From: JBBRYB01 sp038238115
Lineage (GTDB): Bacteria; Actinomycetota; Actinomycetes; Propionibacteriales; Nocardioidaceae
DNA: 64,000 bases
Assembly: GCA_038238115.1 (NCBI GenBank)
Contig: JBBRYB010000007.1
Location: forward strand, 1-64,000
Reading direction: 5' to 3'
The notes under the pieces: model-generated
What the model was told of the DNA's origin: nothing
The model's input: only the letters and a program-made list of their open reading frames with translations
Databases searched by the model: none
Position numbers and translations under genes: made by a program
Shown here: in pieces, positions 7,950-16,200 of the stretch
Layout: each line of letters starts with the position of its first letter
Numbering within the stretch: the first letter of the stretch is position 1

Positions 7950-7988
7950 ATGAGCAAGCGCGCCCTGCCGTCGACGAACGGCCCGTGA
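7950..7988 (+). CDS. 12-codon leader ORF (MSKRALPSTNGP) overlapping the NYN gene start
   Basis: ATG at 7950 opens a 12-codon frame that ends in TGA at 7986-7988. That stop overlaps the GTG start of the next gene (7985-7987) as GTGA. The ATG is positioned 6 nt after a TAGGCT hexamer, so it should be the first codon of a leaderless mRNA, and the downstream gene would then be reached by termination-reinitiation. The peptide MSKRALPSTNGP has no obvious regulatory motif. An alternative is that this ATG marks an ancestral start separated from the main frame by an indel. Confidence 0.5.
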   Translation: MSKRALPSTNGP

Positions 7989-9310
7989 GCCGCGGTCACA
8001 TGGGCGACGACCCGGAGGACAACACTCGCCCCTTGCCGGCTTCGGTGAGGGGCAAGATGGTCGCGCTGGCGTCGCAGGGCCTGGCCAAGATGACCCCCGC
8101 CCACGTGCCGGCCCCCCTTCGTAGATCGGTGTCGTTTGCGCCGGCCAAACGGGCGCGGCTCGTGGGTAGCCAGATCACCGATGCCGTCGGGCGCGACGAG
8201 ACTTTCCGTGAGCACCTGGCCGTGCAGGTTAGGGCGTTGGTACCCCAGGTGGTCACCGATCTCGAGACCGGCGCGGCCATCGACCCGGCTCACCTCAGCG
8301 AGACGGCTTCGGTCGCCTACATTCTGCGGACCGACGGTTGGGAGCAGCTCCTCGACACCGCTCGGGTCCTGGAGGACGAGCGGCGTAGGTCTGCTCACGG
8401 AGACCTGGTCGCAACCGTCGAAAGGCTCACGGCAGCACTCGACCAGGCGCGTGGGCAGGTCAAGCTGGAACGGGAGAAGGGCCGAGAGCAGGTCGACGTG
8501 CTCAAGACGGAGAACAGCCAGCTTCGTCGGACGCTCGGACAGACCAGGGTGCGGCTCAACAACGCCGAGTCGGCCGCAGCAGAGGCTCGCGAGGCGACGG
8601 ACGAGGGACTGCGTGCCTCGGCGGTGGCGGCACGGGCAGCGGAGGCGGAGGCGCGGCGCCTGCGCGCCCGAATCAGCGAGCTGGAGTCCGACAACATCTC
8701 CGCCAGGCGCGCCGCCCGCGACGAGCGAGGGGCTGAGGCGATGCGGCTGCGACTGTTGCTCGACACCGTGATGGACTCGGCGTCCGGTCTGCGCCGTGAA
8801 CTGGCGCTGCCACCGTCCGAGGTCCTGCCCGCGGACACCGTGGTCGCCCTGGCGCCGGCCTCGGACCTGACAGTCGCGGGACGAGCCCTGCTCACCGACG
8901 ACCCGGCCCTGCTCCGACGGCTCCTGGAGCTTCCGCGGGTCCATCTGATCGTCGATGGCTACAACGTCTCGAAGACGGCATGGCCGACGCTGCCGCTCGA
9001 CCAGCAACGCACGCGCCTCGCAGGCGGTGTCAGTGGTCTGACGGCCGGCCGGCACATCGAGGCGACTGTGGTGTTCGACGGTGCCGACCTCGTCAACCCG
9101 CCGCCCGTGTCGTCTCCGCGCAGTCTGCGGGTGCTCTTCAGCCCGCCGGGCGTGATCGCCGACGACCTCATCCGGCAGCTGGTCGAGGCGGAGCCGGTCG
9201 GCCGCCCGGTCGTGGTCGTCTCGACCGACCGAGAGCTGGCCACGAGCGTAACCAAACGGGGTGCTCGGTCCGTCGCCGCGATGGCGCTCGTGCGGGCGCT
9301 GAGCGGCTGA
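7985..9310 (+). CDS. NYN-domain ribonuclease with an N-terminal coiled coil
   Basis: A 441-residue protein of the YacP/NYN family of PIN-like RNases. The C-terminal domain (about 318-441) opens with HLIVDGYNVSKT and has VVFDGAD and VVSTDRELATSVTKRGA, providing the conserved acidic residues expected to bind metal. Residues about 130-260 are Glu/Arg/Ala-rich with heptad character, indicating a long coiled coil. The N-terminal 110 residues are helical and of unknown function. The GTG at 7985 overlaps the leader ORF stop; an ATG five codons later is a possible alternative. RNA-processing activity is inferred from the family. Confidence 0.82.
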   Translation: MSRGHMGDDPEDNTRPLPASVRGKMVALASQGLAKMTPAHVPAPLRRSVSFAPAKRARLVGSQITDAVGRDETFREHLAVQVRALVPQVVTDLETGAAIDPAHLSETASVAYILRTDGWEQLLDTARVLEDERRRSAHGDLVATVERLTAALDQARGQVKLEREKGREQVDVLKTENSQLRRTLGQTRVRLNNAESAAAEAREATDEGLRASAVAARAAEAEARRLRARISELESDNISARRAARDERGAEAMRLRLLLDTVMDSASGLRRELALPPSEVLPADTVVALAPASDLTVAGRALLTDDPALLRRLLELPRVHLIVDGYNVSKTAWPTLPLDQQRTRLAGGVSGLTAGRHIEATVVFDGADLVNPPPVSSPRSLRVLFSPPGVIADDLIRQLVEAEPVGRPVVVVSTDRELATSVTKRGARSVAAMALVRALSG

Positions 9311-9348
9311 CAGGTTCGGTCCGGAACGGAAGTGTCGGCGGTCGGCTC

Positions 9349-9354
9349 TAGCGT
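9349..9354 (+). promoter_or_regulatory. -10 hexamer TAGCGT for the small Cys-motif gene
   Basis: TAGCGT lies 42 nt before the ATG at 9397. A strong GGAGG ribosome-binding site at 9387-9391 follows, so this gene looks conventionally leadered. Confidence 0.4.
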
Positions 9355-9396
9355 CAGGGTGGACAGTAGCTTTCCTCGCGCAATCCGGAGGTCCCC

Positions 9397-9723
9397 ATGA
9401 CATCAGAGGCGCACGCCGAGGCCGAGAGCCGCGCAACGCGGGCCCGAGCCGCTCGAGCCCCTGCCGATGCGCCGGTCGTCGTCGACCCGGCTGAGGTCGA
9501 GGAGACCGACTCCGATGCCCTGGTCGTCGACTGCGACAGATGCACGGTGCGCGGCGTCGGTTGTGCAGACTGCTTCGTCACCGTCTTGCTCGGTGGCCCG
9601 CCTGATGGCGTCACCTTCGACGATGCCGAGCGCCATGCGCTCGACGTGCTGGCCGACGCCGGACTGGTCCCGCCGCTACGCATGGTGGAGCCGCTCGATG
9701 TGCGCGATGTCCCTCCCGGCTAG
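9397..9723 (+). CDS. Small conserved protein with paired CxxC motifs
   Basis: A 108-residue protein of unknown function. Residues 1-40 are Ala/Glu/Arg-rich and probably disordered. They are followed by CDRC at 46-49 and CADC at 56-59, an arrangement that could bind one zinc ion. The C-terminal part carries a conserved-looking FDDAERHALDVLADAGLVPPL segment. It lies just upstream of the NlpC/P60 gene, a pairing I recall in other actinobacteria, although nothing in the sequence ties it to the cell wall. The start is secure: GGAGG is six bases upstream of the ATG. Confidence 0.7.
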   Translation: MTSEAHAEAESRATRARAARAPADAPVVVDPAEVEETDSDALVVDCDRCTVRGVGCADCFVTVLLGGPPDGVTFDDAERHALDVLADAGLVPPLRMVEPLDVRDVPPG

Positions 9724-10022
9724 CGGCCAGCTGGGTCGTCGACGAACCCCCTGCCCTGAACCGAGCGAATGCACAGGCTTAACACCCCTAGCGAGTGGAC
9801 AGGAGAGCAACCACCCGCGTCCCGGACACTCACCTGGAGCCGCCCCGACTGCCGCTGTGGCACCGTCTTCGACAACGACGGCGCCTGATGCGTCGTCCGC
9901 GGCGGTATGGCGTGCACTGGATCCGAGACCCCGGCTCGCCGGTCCCGGGTCCGAACGGTAGCGTGGCCCACTGGTTTCGTCCGATGCGAGCAACGCCGAT
10001 CACAAAGGGAGACCGTCGACCT
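9724..10022 (+). promoter_or_regulatory. 299-base untranslated region before the NlpC/P60 gene, content unclear
   Basis: No coding sequence is supported here, although the downstream frame stays open. I see an imperfect stem, GACCCCGG paired with CCCGGGTC around 9930-9955, and an AAGGGAG purine run about a dozen bases before the GTG at 10023. Actinobacterial NlpC/P60 genes often carry a c-di-AMP (ydaO) riboswitch, but I could not match its conserved sequence here. A long regulated leader remains possible. Confidence 0.35.
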
Positions 10023-11120
10023 GTGTCGAACGGCCACACACACCACGCGTCCAGGCTGGTCACGCGAGCAGCACTTGTCGGCTCCGCCGCACTCATGGCA
10101 AGCATGCTGCTCAGTCCGATGTCGGGCAATGCCGTCCTCGCGAGAGACCGCGACGCGACGCTGTCGGACCGCAAGCCGACGATCGACCAGGTGGAGACGC
10201 GGATCGACATCCTCCACCGCCGCGCCGAGATCGCATCCGAGGACGCCAATGCCGCGTCCGAGCAGCTGAAGGCCGCCAACCAGCGTCTCACCGCCGTCAC
10301 CACTCACCTGACTCGGCAGCGCGATCGCGTTGACCTGCTCCGCCGGCAGCTGGTTGGCGGAGCGCTCGCGGACTACCAGACGAGCCCGGGGCTGTCGGCG
10401 TCGTTGCTCGGTTCCGACGACCCGGTGGCATTTCTCAGGGACCTCGCGAACCTTGTCGTTGCCCAGAACCGGCAAGTTGACATGTTCACCGAGCTGACTC
10501 AGCAGCAGCGTCGGCTCGGGGTCCAGGAGGCGCGGGCTGAGCGTGAGGTCGGCGCGGTCAGCGACAAGAGCTCCGAGCTCACCGACCATCAGGCCAGGCT
10601 CGACGACTTGACCGAACAGGCACAGGACGTGCTCGCCAGCCTGCGAGCCGAGCAGCGCCAGCGCCTGCTGGCCCTGCAGCGCAGGCAGGAGCGATTGTCA
10701 TCAGCGTCCGCCCCGACCCCGCAACCCAGCCGCGACCAGATACGTGTCACGACGACCAGCAGGCCGTCATCCGACCGGGCTCAGGTGGCCGTCGACACTG
10801 CGTTAGCTCAGGTCGGCGACCCGTACGTGTACGGGGCGGCGGGGCCGGACTCCTTCGACTGCTCCGGGCTCACCATGTATGCCTGGGCGGCCGCCGGCGT
10901 CTCGATTCCGCATGCGTCCAGCATGCAGCCGGGCGCCGGCTCGCCTGTGTCGATCACCGAGCTGATGCCCGGTGACCTCGTCTTTTACTACTCGCCCATC
11001 TCCCACGTCGGGATGTACATCGGCAACGGCCAGATCGTGCACGCGCCGCACCCCGGCTCCGTCGTGGAGGTGGTCCCACTCAACTCGATGCCGATCGCGA
11101 TGGCTGTGCGGATTGGCTGA
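10023..11120 (+). CDS. Secreted NlpC/P60 peptidoglycan endopeptidase with coiled coil
   Basis: A 365-residue exported hydrolase that should cut peptide stems of peptidoglycan. An N-terminal signal sequence (about 10-40, ending near SGNAVLA) is followed by a long coiled coil (about 55-230) rich in Gln, Arg and Glu. A linker then leads to the NlpC/P60 domain (about 258-365), with nucleophile Cys280 in DCSGL, His328 in SHVGMYIG and His340 in IVHAPHPG. The layout matches the RipA-like and Rv2190c class of coiled-coil NlpC proteins. The GTG at 10023 puts the signal peptide at the very N-terminus; the frame extends upstream to 9795 but that part is not protein-like. Confidence 0.9.
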   Translation: MSNGHTHHASRLVTRAALVGSAALMASMLLSPMSGNAVLARDRDATLSDRKPTIDQVETRIDILHRRAEIASEDANAASEQLKAANQRLTAVTTHLTRQRDRVDLLRRQLVGGALADYQTSPGLSASLLGSDDPVAFLRDLANLVVAQNRQVDMFTELTQQQRRLGVQEARAEREVGAVSDKSSELTDHQARLDDLTEQAQDVLASLRAEQRQRLLALQRRQERLSSASAPTPQPSRDQIRVTTTSRPSSDRAQVAVDTALAQVGDPYVYGAAGPDSFDCSGLTMYAWAAAGVSIPHASSMQPGAGSPVSITELMPGDLVFYYSPISHVGMYIGNGQIVHAPHPGSVVEVVPLNSMPIAMAVRIG

Positions 11121-11174
11121 GCGGGTCGGCTGAGCGGAATGGCCGGACGCCCGGCTCATGCAGACACCCCACCG

Positions 11175-11180
11175 TAGGAT
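11175..11180 (+). promoter_or_regulatory. -10 hexamer TAGGAT, leaderless promoter of the HExxH membrane protein gene
   Basis: TAGGAT ends 6 nt before the GTG at 11187, so the transcript should start at the initiation codon. No ribosome-binding site is visible. Confidence 0.6.
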
Positions 11181-11186
11181 CGACGA

Positions 11187-12488
11187 GTGAGTGACGCCGA
11201 CGACACCGCCGTCATGGCGCCCGGGCACCGTCGAGTCGTCGCCCTCATCACTGCCGTCGTTGTCATGGTCATCGCTGCGGCGAGTTCGATCTTGCTCTTC
11301 GCCTCTGCTGACGAGAAGGTGCCCGCCGTCGCCCAGTCCGCGGTGCGTCCGGCGAACGCGACTGCCTTCAAGGATCTGACCCGGGCCGCGCTGAAGGATC
11401 AACAAGCCGCCTTGGCCGACCGGGACCGCAGCCGCTACCTGGCCGGATGGAGCTCACGTCAGGCGAGCAGCCGTCACGGCCGAACGACCTACGACAACCT
11501 GGTCGCCTTGCACGCCCGTGTGCACCTGCGCGAAGCCTCGTCTCTCAGCGGTGCCGACGCGAACGCGTCCGGGCCACTCCATGCTTCGGTCTGGACGGCC
11601 GACGTCGGAATCAGTTGGTCGCTCGAAGGCTTCGGCCGCACCGCGGCCCACACGATGCTGACCTACACGTTCGTCGCCCGGCGCGACGGTGCCCGCGTGC
11701 TCGCTGTGACGGTGGCCGACGGTGCCCGTGAGCCGATTTGGCTCGTTGGTCGCCTCGCAGTACGGCGCACGGCCGACACGCTCGTCGCCGCGGCCGGGGC
11801 GAAGGACGCGGGGGTGGTCGGCCATCTGCTCGAGCTCGCGACGCAGGACGTCCGCGCCGTGGTCGGGTCATGGCCGGGCGGACTGGTCGCCTATGTCCCG
11901 GCCAGCACGGCTCGGCTCGAGGCCGTCGTGGGCTCGGCGCCTGGCCAGTACGACGCGATCGCCGCGGTGACCACGACCGTCGACGGGTCGAGGAAACCAG
12001 AGGCGCCGGTCGCCATCGTCATCAACCCGGCCGTCTTCGATCGGCTCGGGCCGGTGGGGCGCCATGTCGTCATCAGCCACGAGGCCACCCATGCCGCGAC
12101 CGGGGCGGCCGCCGTGCCGATGCCGCTGTGGGTGGCCGAGGGGTTCGCCGACTATGTCGGTGTCGGTTCGGTCGACGTACCCCTCGACGTCAGCGCGGCC
12201 GCCGCCATCCGATCGGTAGCCCGTCACGGGCTGCCTCGGCGACTGCCGACAGACGCCGACTTCTCCGCGGCCGGAGCACGCCTCGACGTTGCCTATGAGC
12301 AGGCCTGGTTGGCGATGCGCACGATCGCCCATCGAGATGGCCAACGACGCCTTGTCGACTTCTACGAGGCAGTGGGCCGCCACCCGGCCCGGGTCGACCG
12401 GCTTGTGCGAAACACCCTGGGGACGACACGGGCCGCGCTGACTCGGACCTGGCGTCACGCCATCGAGGGGCTCGTGCATGCCGAGTAG
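11187..12488 (+). CDS. Membrane-anchored gluzincin-like metallopeptidase
   Basis: A 433-residue protein with a short cytoplasmic N-terminus, one membrane helix (about 18-41) and a large extracytoplasmic part. The C-terminal domain has HEATH at 298-302 and a downstream glutamate at 318 in WVAEGFADYVG, the HExxH plus EGFADY arrangement of MA-clan gluzincin peptidases. The middle region (about 60-190) resembles no family I recognise. It sits between an NlpC/P60 hydrolase and a Ste24 protease, so a role in envelope protein turnover is plausible. The substrate is unknown. The start fits the leaderless promoter, and its 3' end overlaps the Ste24 gene by 11 bases. Confidence 0.78.
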   Translation: MSDADDTAVMAPGHRRVVALITAVVVMVIAAASSILLFASADEKVPAVAQSAVRPANATAFKDLTRAALKDQQAALADRDRSRYLAGWSSRQASSRHGRTTYDNLVALHARVHLREASSLSGADANASGPLHASVWTADVGISWSLEGFGRTAAHTMLTYTFVARRDGARVLAVTVADGAREPIWLVGRLAVRRTADTLVAAAGAKDAGVVGHLLELATQDVRAVVGSWPGGLVAYVPASTARLEAVVGSAPGQYDAIAAVTTTVDGSRKPEAPVAIVINPAVFDRLGPVGRHVVISHEATHAATGAAAVPMPLWVAEGFADYVGVGSVDVPLDVSAAAAIRSVARHGLPRRLPTDADFSAAGARLDVAYEQAWLAMRTIAHRDGQRRLVDFYEAVGRHPARVDRLVRNTLGTTRAALTRTWRHAIEGLVHAE

Positions 12489-13752
12489 GTCACGGGGGGT
12501 CAGGCTGGCTGCCCTGGCACTCGTCGTCCTGACAGCAGTCTTCGTCGTGTTGGTGACTGTGCTCACGCCATGGAACCCGCTTCCTGGAGGGCACGTGTTT
12601 GCGGCGCCGGTCAAGGCGTTCTTCACTCCGCGCCAGAGTGCCCGCTCCAACGCGTTCTTCGACGCCGTGAAGTGGGCTTCGTGGGCGAACCTGCTTCTCG
12701 GGCTGCTGGTGGCGGCGTTGCTTGCCTTCACTCGGCTCGGCCGACGGCTGGTGGCCCTGGTCCGGCGGCTGGTCCGGCGCTGGTGGCTGCAGGTCATCGC
12801 GCTGGCGGTGCTGGTCGCCGTGATCCAGCGTGTTGTCACCCTGCCCGGGGGGGTCTGGGCGCAGCACGAGAGCCGTATCTTCGGCTTGTCGACGCAGAGC
12901 TGGGGGAGCTGGGCCACGGACGCCGCCAAGACCCTGGGCGTCAACGTCGTGCTGTCGGGTGTCGGCCTGCTCCTCCTCGTGGGTCTGGCGCGACGCTTCA
13001 CCCGCTCCTGGTTCATCCCTGCCTCGGTCGGCGCCGGCGTGCTCGTCGTCGTGTTGTCCTTCGCGTATCCCATCGTGTTCGAGCCGCTCTTCAACTCGTT
13101 CACGCCGTTGCAGGACGGTCCGCTGCGCGCCGATGTGCTCGACCTCGCGGCTCGAGACGGTGTCCAGGTGTCCGACGTGCTCGTCGCGGACGCCTCCCGG
13201 CGTACGACTGCCCTCAACGCTTACGTCTCGGGATTCGGGTCGACGAAACGGATTGTCATCTACGACACCCTCCTGCGTTCGACGCCCAACAAGCAGGTAG
13301 AGCTGATCGTCGCTCACGAGCTCGGGCACGCGACCCGCGACGACGTAGTCGTGGGCACGTCCGAGGGTGCCGTTGCGGCGGCGATGGCGGTGCTGGCGCT
13401 CTTCCTCGTGCTGCGGCCGGACCGGCTCAGGCGGCCCGTCGGCGCCGGCTCCGTGGGTGATCCGGCGATCGTGCCGGTCGTGCTCGGGCTGTCGGTGCTG
13501 GTCGGGTTCGCGGTACAGCCAGTGCAGAATACTGTCAGCCGGCGGATCGAGGCTCGCGCCGACGATCATGCCCTTCAGCTCACCCAGGATCCGCGCGACT
13601 TCACGAAGCTGCAGCAGCGGCTCGCGATCACCAACTTGACGCACCTGGAGCCCAACCCCGTGCTGAGCTTCTGGTTCAGCGACCACCCACCCACGCTGGA
13701 CCGGATCGGGATGGCGCTTGCTTGGGAGCAGCTGTACGGCGACACCTCGTGA
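12478..13752 (+). CDS. Ste24/CAAX-type M48 membrane zinc metallopeptidase
   Basis: A 424-residue polytopic peptidase of family M48A. About five to six membrane helices flank the catalytic region, which has HELGH at 280-284 and a downstream EARADDHALQL carrying the third zinc ligand. The C-terminal segment LTHLEPNPVLSFWFSDHPP is characteristic of Ste24p. Bacteria lack prenylated CAAX proteins, so its substrates are probably misfolded or signal-peptide-derived membrane proteins. The ATG at 12478 lies inside the end of the upstream metallopeptidase gene and its stop overlaps pimB, so the three genes should be cotranscribed and coupled. Confidence 0.9.
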   Translation: MPSRSRGVRLAALALVVLTAVFVVLVTVLTPWNPLPGGHVFAAPVKAFFTPRQSARSNAFFDAVKWASWANLLLGLLVAALLAFTRLGRRLVALVRRLVRRWWLQVIALAVLVAVIQRVVTLPGGVWAQHESRIFGLSTQSWGSWATDAAKTLGVNVVLSGVGLLLLVGLARRFTRSWFIPASVGAGVLVVVLSFAYPIVFEPLFNSFTPLQDGPLRADVLDLAARDGVQVSDVLVADASRRTTALNAYVSGFGSTKRIVIYDTLLRSTPNKQVELIVAHELGHATRDDVVVGTSEGAVAAAMAVLALFLVLRPDRLRRPVGAGSVGDPAIVPVVLGLSVLVGFAVQPVQNTVSRRIEARADDHALQLTQDPRDFTKLQQRLAITNLTHLEPNPVLSFWFSDHPPTLDRIGMALAWEQLYGDTS

Positions 13753-14903
13753 GACCCGCACCGGCTCGACCGGCGGGCAAGGTGCTCGTCGTGACCAACG
13801 ACTTCCCGCCGCGTCGCGGCGGCATCGAGTCGTTCGTCTACGGGCTGTGCCGCGGCCTGCCGCCCGAGTCGGTGGTGGTCTACACGGCCCGGATGCCCGG
13901 GTCCGCCCAGGTCGACACGTCGGTGGCATATCCGGTCGTCCGGGACCGGTCGCGGACGCTCCTGCCCACGCCTCGCGTTGCCCTGGCCGTGCGCGACGTC
14001 ATGCACGTGTACGGGTGTGATCGGGTCGTCTTCGGTGCCGCCGGGCCACTCGGCTTGCTGGCTTCCCGGATGCGGGATGCGGGAGCGACGCGAATCGTCG
14101 CGATCACCCACGGCCATGAGGTCTGGTGGGCGAGGGTCCCGCTCGCCAGGCGGCTGCTCCGGCGGATCGGCGACACGACAGACGTGATGACCTATGTCAG
14201 CGACTTCTGCCGACGCGAGATAGGCGCCGCGTTGACGCCGCCAGCCGCGTGCCGGATGGTCCGGCTGTCACCGGGCGTCGACCTGGACGCGTTCCGTCCC
14301 GACCTCGACGGGTCGGGCTGGCGTGAGCGACTGGGAATCGCCGCCGGGCGACCGGTGGTGCTCGCCGCGTCGAGACTTGTCGCGCGCAAAGGACATGACG
14401 TCTTGGTCGAGGCGTGGCCGCGGGTGCTGGAGAGCTGCCCCGATGCAGTCTTGTTGATCGTGGGGGACGGGCCTTGCCGGTCGCGGCTGCAGCGGTCGAT
14501 CTCGTCGCTGCGGGAAGCGGTGCGCATGGTCGCGAGCGTGCCGTGGTCGCAGATGCCGCAGCTCTATGCCGCCGCGGATGTCTTCGCGCTGCCCTGCCGC
14601 ACGCGTCGCCTCGGGCTGGAGCCGGAGGCGTTGGGCATCGTCTTCCTGGAGGCGGCCGCCACGGGGCTGCCCGTGGTAGTCGGCCGGTCCGGCGGCGCCC
14701 CCGAGGTCGTCGTCGACGGTGAGACGGGGTATGTCGTCGACCCGCGCAGCCCGAGCCAGGTCGCGGCCAAGATCGTGATGCTGCTGGAGTCTCCGACGGC
14801 CGCCCTCGCCATGGGCGAGCGCGGCCGTCGACGTGTCGCGGATCGATTCTCGGGTGATGCGGACCGGGTCTTGCGGGAGCTGCTGATGGAGAGCGACTAC
14901 TGA
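13749..14903 (+). CDS. pimB: GT4 glycosyltransferase, PimB'-type phosphatidylinositol mannosyltransferase
   Basis: A 384-residue GT-B glycosyltransferase. The N-terminal VTNDFPPRRGGIESF stretch closely matches mycobacterial PimB' (Rv2188c), which adds the second mannose to phosphatidylinositol monomannoside. The C-terminal half has the GDP-mannose site: SRLVARKGHDVLVEAWP, a GDGP loop, and EALGIVFLEAAATGLPVV with the conserved E(x7)E pattern. The GTG at 13749 overlaps the Ste24 stop as GTGA and replaces a nine-codon upstream extension. Its position next to NlpC-type and membrane protease genes agrees with an envelope glycolipid role. Exact acceptor specificity is inferred. Confidence 0.87.
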   Translation: MRPAPARPAGKVLVVTNDFPPRRGGIESFVYGLCRGLPPESVVVYTARMPGSAQVDTSVAYPVVRDRSRTLLPTPRVALAVRDVMHVYGCDRVVFGAAGPLGLLASRMRDAGATRIVAITHGHEVWWARVPLARRLLRRIGDTTDVMTYVSDFCRREIGAALTPPAACRMVRLSPGVDLDAFRPDLDGSGWRERLGIAAGRPVVLAASRLVARKGHDVLVEAWPRVLESCPDAVLLIVGDGPCRSRLQRSISSLREAVRMVASVPWSQMPQLYAAADVFALPCRTRRLGLEPEALGIVFLEAAATGLPVVVGRSGGAPEVVVDGETGYVVDPRSPSQVAAKIVMLLESPTAALAMGERGRRRVADRFSGDADRVLRELLMESDY

Positions 14904-15103
14904 CCCGCGCAGCTTTGGGTGCCGCCCTGCGGTTCCTGGACGCGCTCGCAAGTATGGGTGAACGTCTCTCGGACCGCCCCGCCGAAGGAGATGACGGCGA
15001 TCATGATCACGGCAGCGATGAAGGCGACCAGCAAGCCGTACTCCACCGACGAGGCACCCTCGTCAGTGGAGCGACGGCCTGGGACCGCTGGCTTGATTCT
15101 CAT
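14897..15103 (-). CDS. Flp/Fap type IVb pilin 1
   Basis: A 68-residue Flp pilin precursor. A basic leader is followed by the prepilin site DEGASSVEYGLL (cleavage after Gly, Glu at +5, adjacent Tyr) and a hydrophobic stem of about 18 residues. The C-terminal tail contains two cysteines that could form a disulfide. ATG at 15103 has GAGAG just upstream; a TTG six codons earlier is less likely. It is the last gene of the Tad operon and overlaps the convergent pimB by 7 bases. No prepilin peptidase gene is present in the window. Confidence 0.88.
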   Translation of the reverse strand: MRIKPAVPGRRSTDEGASSVEYGLLVAFIAAVIMIAVISFGGAVRETFTHTCERVQEPQGGTQSCAGQ

Positions 15104-15167
15104 TGCTCTCGAGCGGCGCAAACCGAACCGATGATCACAGGACGGTCATCGGTTCCGGCGTCGGCGG

Positions 15168-15389
15168 TCAGGACTTGCAGTCCGCGCTGGTCACGGTGGT
15201 GCCAGTGGCCCCGTTGGTGGCCATCCCCTTGCAGGTGTCGTTGAACGTCTTCTTCACAACGGTGCCGAGGGCGAACACGGCGATGACGACGACCGCGGCG
15301 ATGAGGGCGACCAGCAGGCCGTACTCGACGGCAGACGCGCCCTCTTCGTTGCGGCGGGTGGGGCTGGCGAAGCGGCGGATCATGTCCAT
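15168..15389 (-). CDS. Flp/Fap type IVb pilin 2
   Basis: A 73-residue Flp pilin precursor similar to its neighbour, with the same EEGASAVEYGLLVALIAA processing and stem region but a longer tail with two cysteines (DTCKG and ADCKS). AAGGAAA lies seven bases before the ATG at 15389, a strong ribosome-binding site suited to a highly expressed pilin. About 150 non-coding bases separate it from the response regulator, so pilins may also be transcribed separately. I could not choose a promoter there with confidence. Confidence 0.9.
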   Translation of the reverse strand: MDMIRRFASPTRRNEEGASAVEYGLLVALIAAVVVIAVFALGTVVKKTFNDTCKGMATNGATGTTVTSADCKS

Positions 15390-15543
15390 GGTGGTTTTTC
15401 CTTCGTGGAAGTCTCGGTGTGGGTGCGGATCAGTTGTCCAGGTAAGGCAATCTTGTCACGCTGTGTGCCTGTTCGGTATCGGATGAGTAGTCAGTCCCAT
15501 CCACCGAACGGATGAGTTCGGCGGGGCTCACCCCCCCGCGAAC

Positions 15544-16200
15544 TCAGTCGGCTGCGCCCGCCAAGGCGTTGCTCTGGGGATTGATCAGGCCCGCACGGAT
15601 GGCCTTCATGATCGCCTGCGCGCGGTTCCCCGCGCCGAGCTTGTCGTAGATCTTCGAGATATGGGTCTTCGTCGTGGACTCGCTGATGAAGAGCCGGCGC
15701 GAGATCGGCCCCACGCCGTAGCCTTCGGCGAGGAGAGCGAGTACCTCGGTCTCGCGTGGCGACAGCCGTGGGCCGGCAGGGGTCATCCTGCGGCGCATGG
15801 CGCTGGCCAGGTCGGGGGCCGTGAACGAGCGCGGGGACGAGGCGGCATGGCGGGCCGCCGCCACCACGTCGTCGCTCGGCGCGTCCTTGGGTACGAACGC
15901 GGAGGCGCCGGCCTCGAGCGCGGCGAAGAGGTGCTCGTCGCCGGCATACATCGTCAGCACGACCAGACCGATCTCGGGGCGCTGTCCGCGCAGGGTCCTG
16001 ACCACGTCGAGACCGCTCCCGTCCGGCAGCCGGATATCGCAGACGACAACGTCGGGTTGAAGCTCGCTGGCATGGCGCATCGCCTCCCGAACGGACGCGC
16101 CTTCGGCAACCACCGAGAAGTCGGGGTGCCGGTCGAAGGCACGCCGCAGGCCCTGTCGGATCAGGTCGTGGTCATCAACGAGCAGCACGGTGTAGGGCAT
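15544..16200 (-). CDS. NarL/LuxR-type response regulator in the Tad operon
   Basis: A 218-residue response regulator. The receiver (1-120) has the acidic pair at 9-10, phosphoacceptor Asp55 in CDIRLPDGSG and the conserved Lys105 in FVPKDAP. A LuxR-type helix-turn-helix (about 150-210) contains LSPRETEVLALLAEGYG and STTKTHISKIYDKL. ATG at 16200 has GGAGGAAG directly upstream. The gene overlaps the histidine kinase by 26 bases, so they form a pair. Its place between tadC and the pilin genes suggests that it controls pilus or pilin expression. Confidence 0.93.
   Translation of the reverse strand: MPYTVLLVDDHDLIRQGLRRAFDRHPDFSVVAEGASVREAMRHASELQPDVVVCDIRLPDGSGLDVVRTLRGQRPEIGLVVLTMYAGDEHLFAALEAGASAFVPKDAPSDDVVAAARHAASSPRSFTAPDLASAMRRRMTPAGPRLSPRETEVLALLAEGYGVGPISRRLFISESTTKTHISKIYDKLGAGNRAQAIMKAIRAGLINPQSNALAGAAD

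Noticed and set aside
9724..10022. c-di-AMP (ydaO) riboswitch before the NlpC/P60 gene
   Set aside because: The context fits, but I could not find the conserved ydaO sequence blocks; only a short imperfect stem is visible. A covariance-model search with Rfam RF00379 would settle it.
12490..13929. 479-codon open frame on the minus strand across the Ste24 gene
   Set aside because: It is antisense to a clear M48 peptidase; the Arg/Pro-rich sequence has no recognisable motif.
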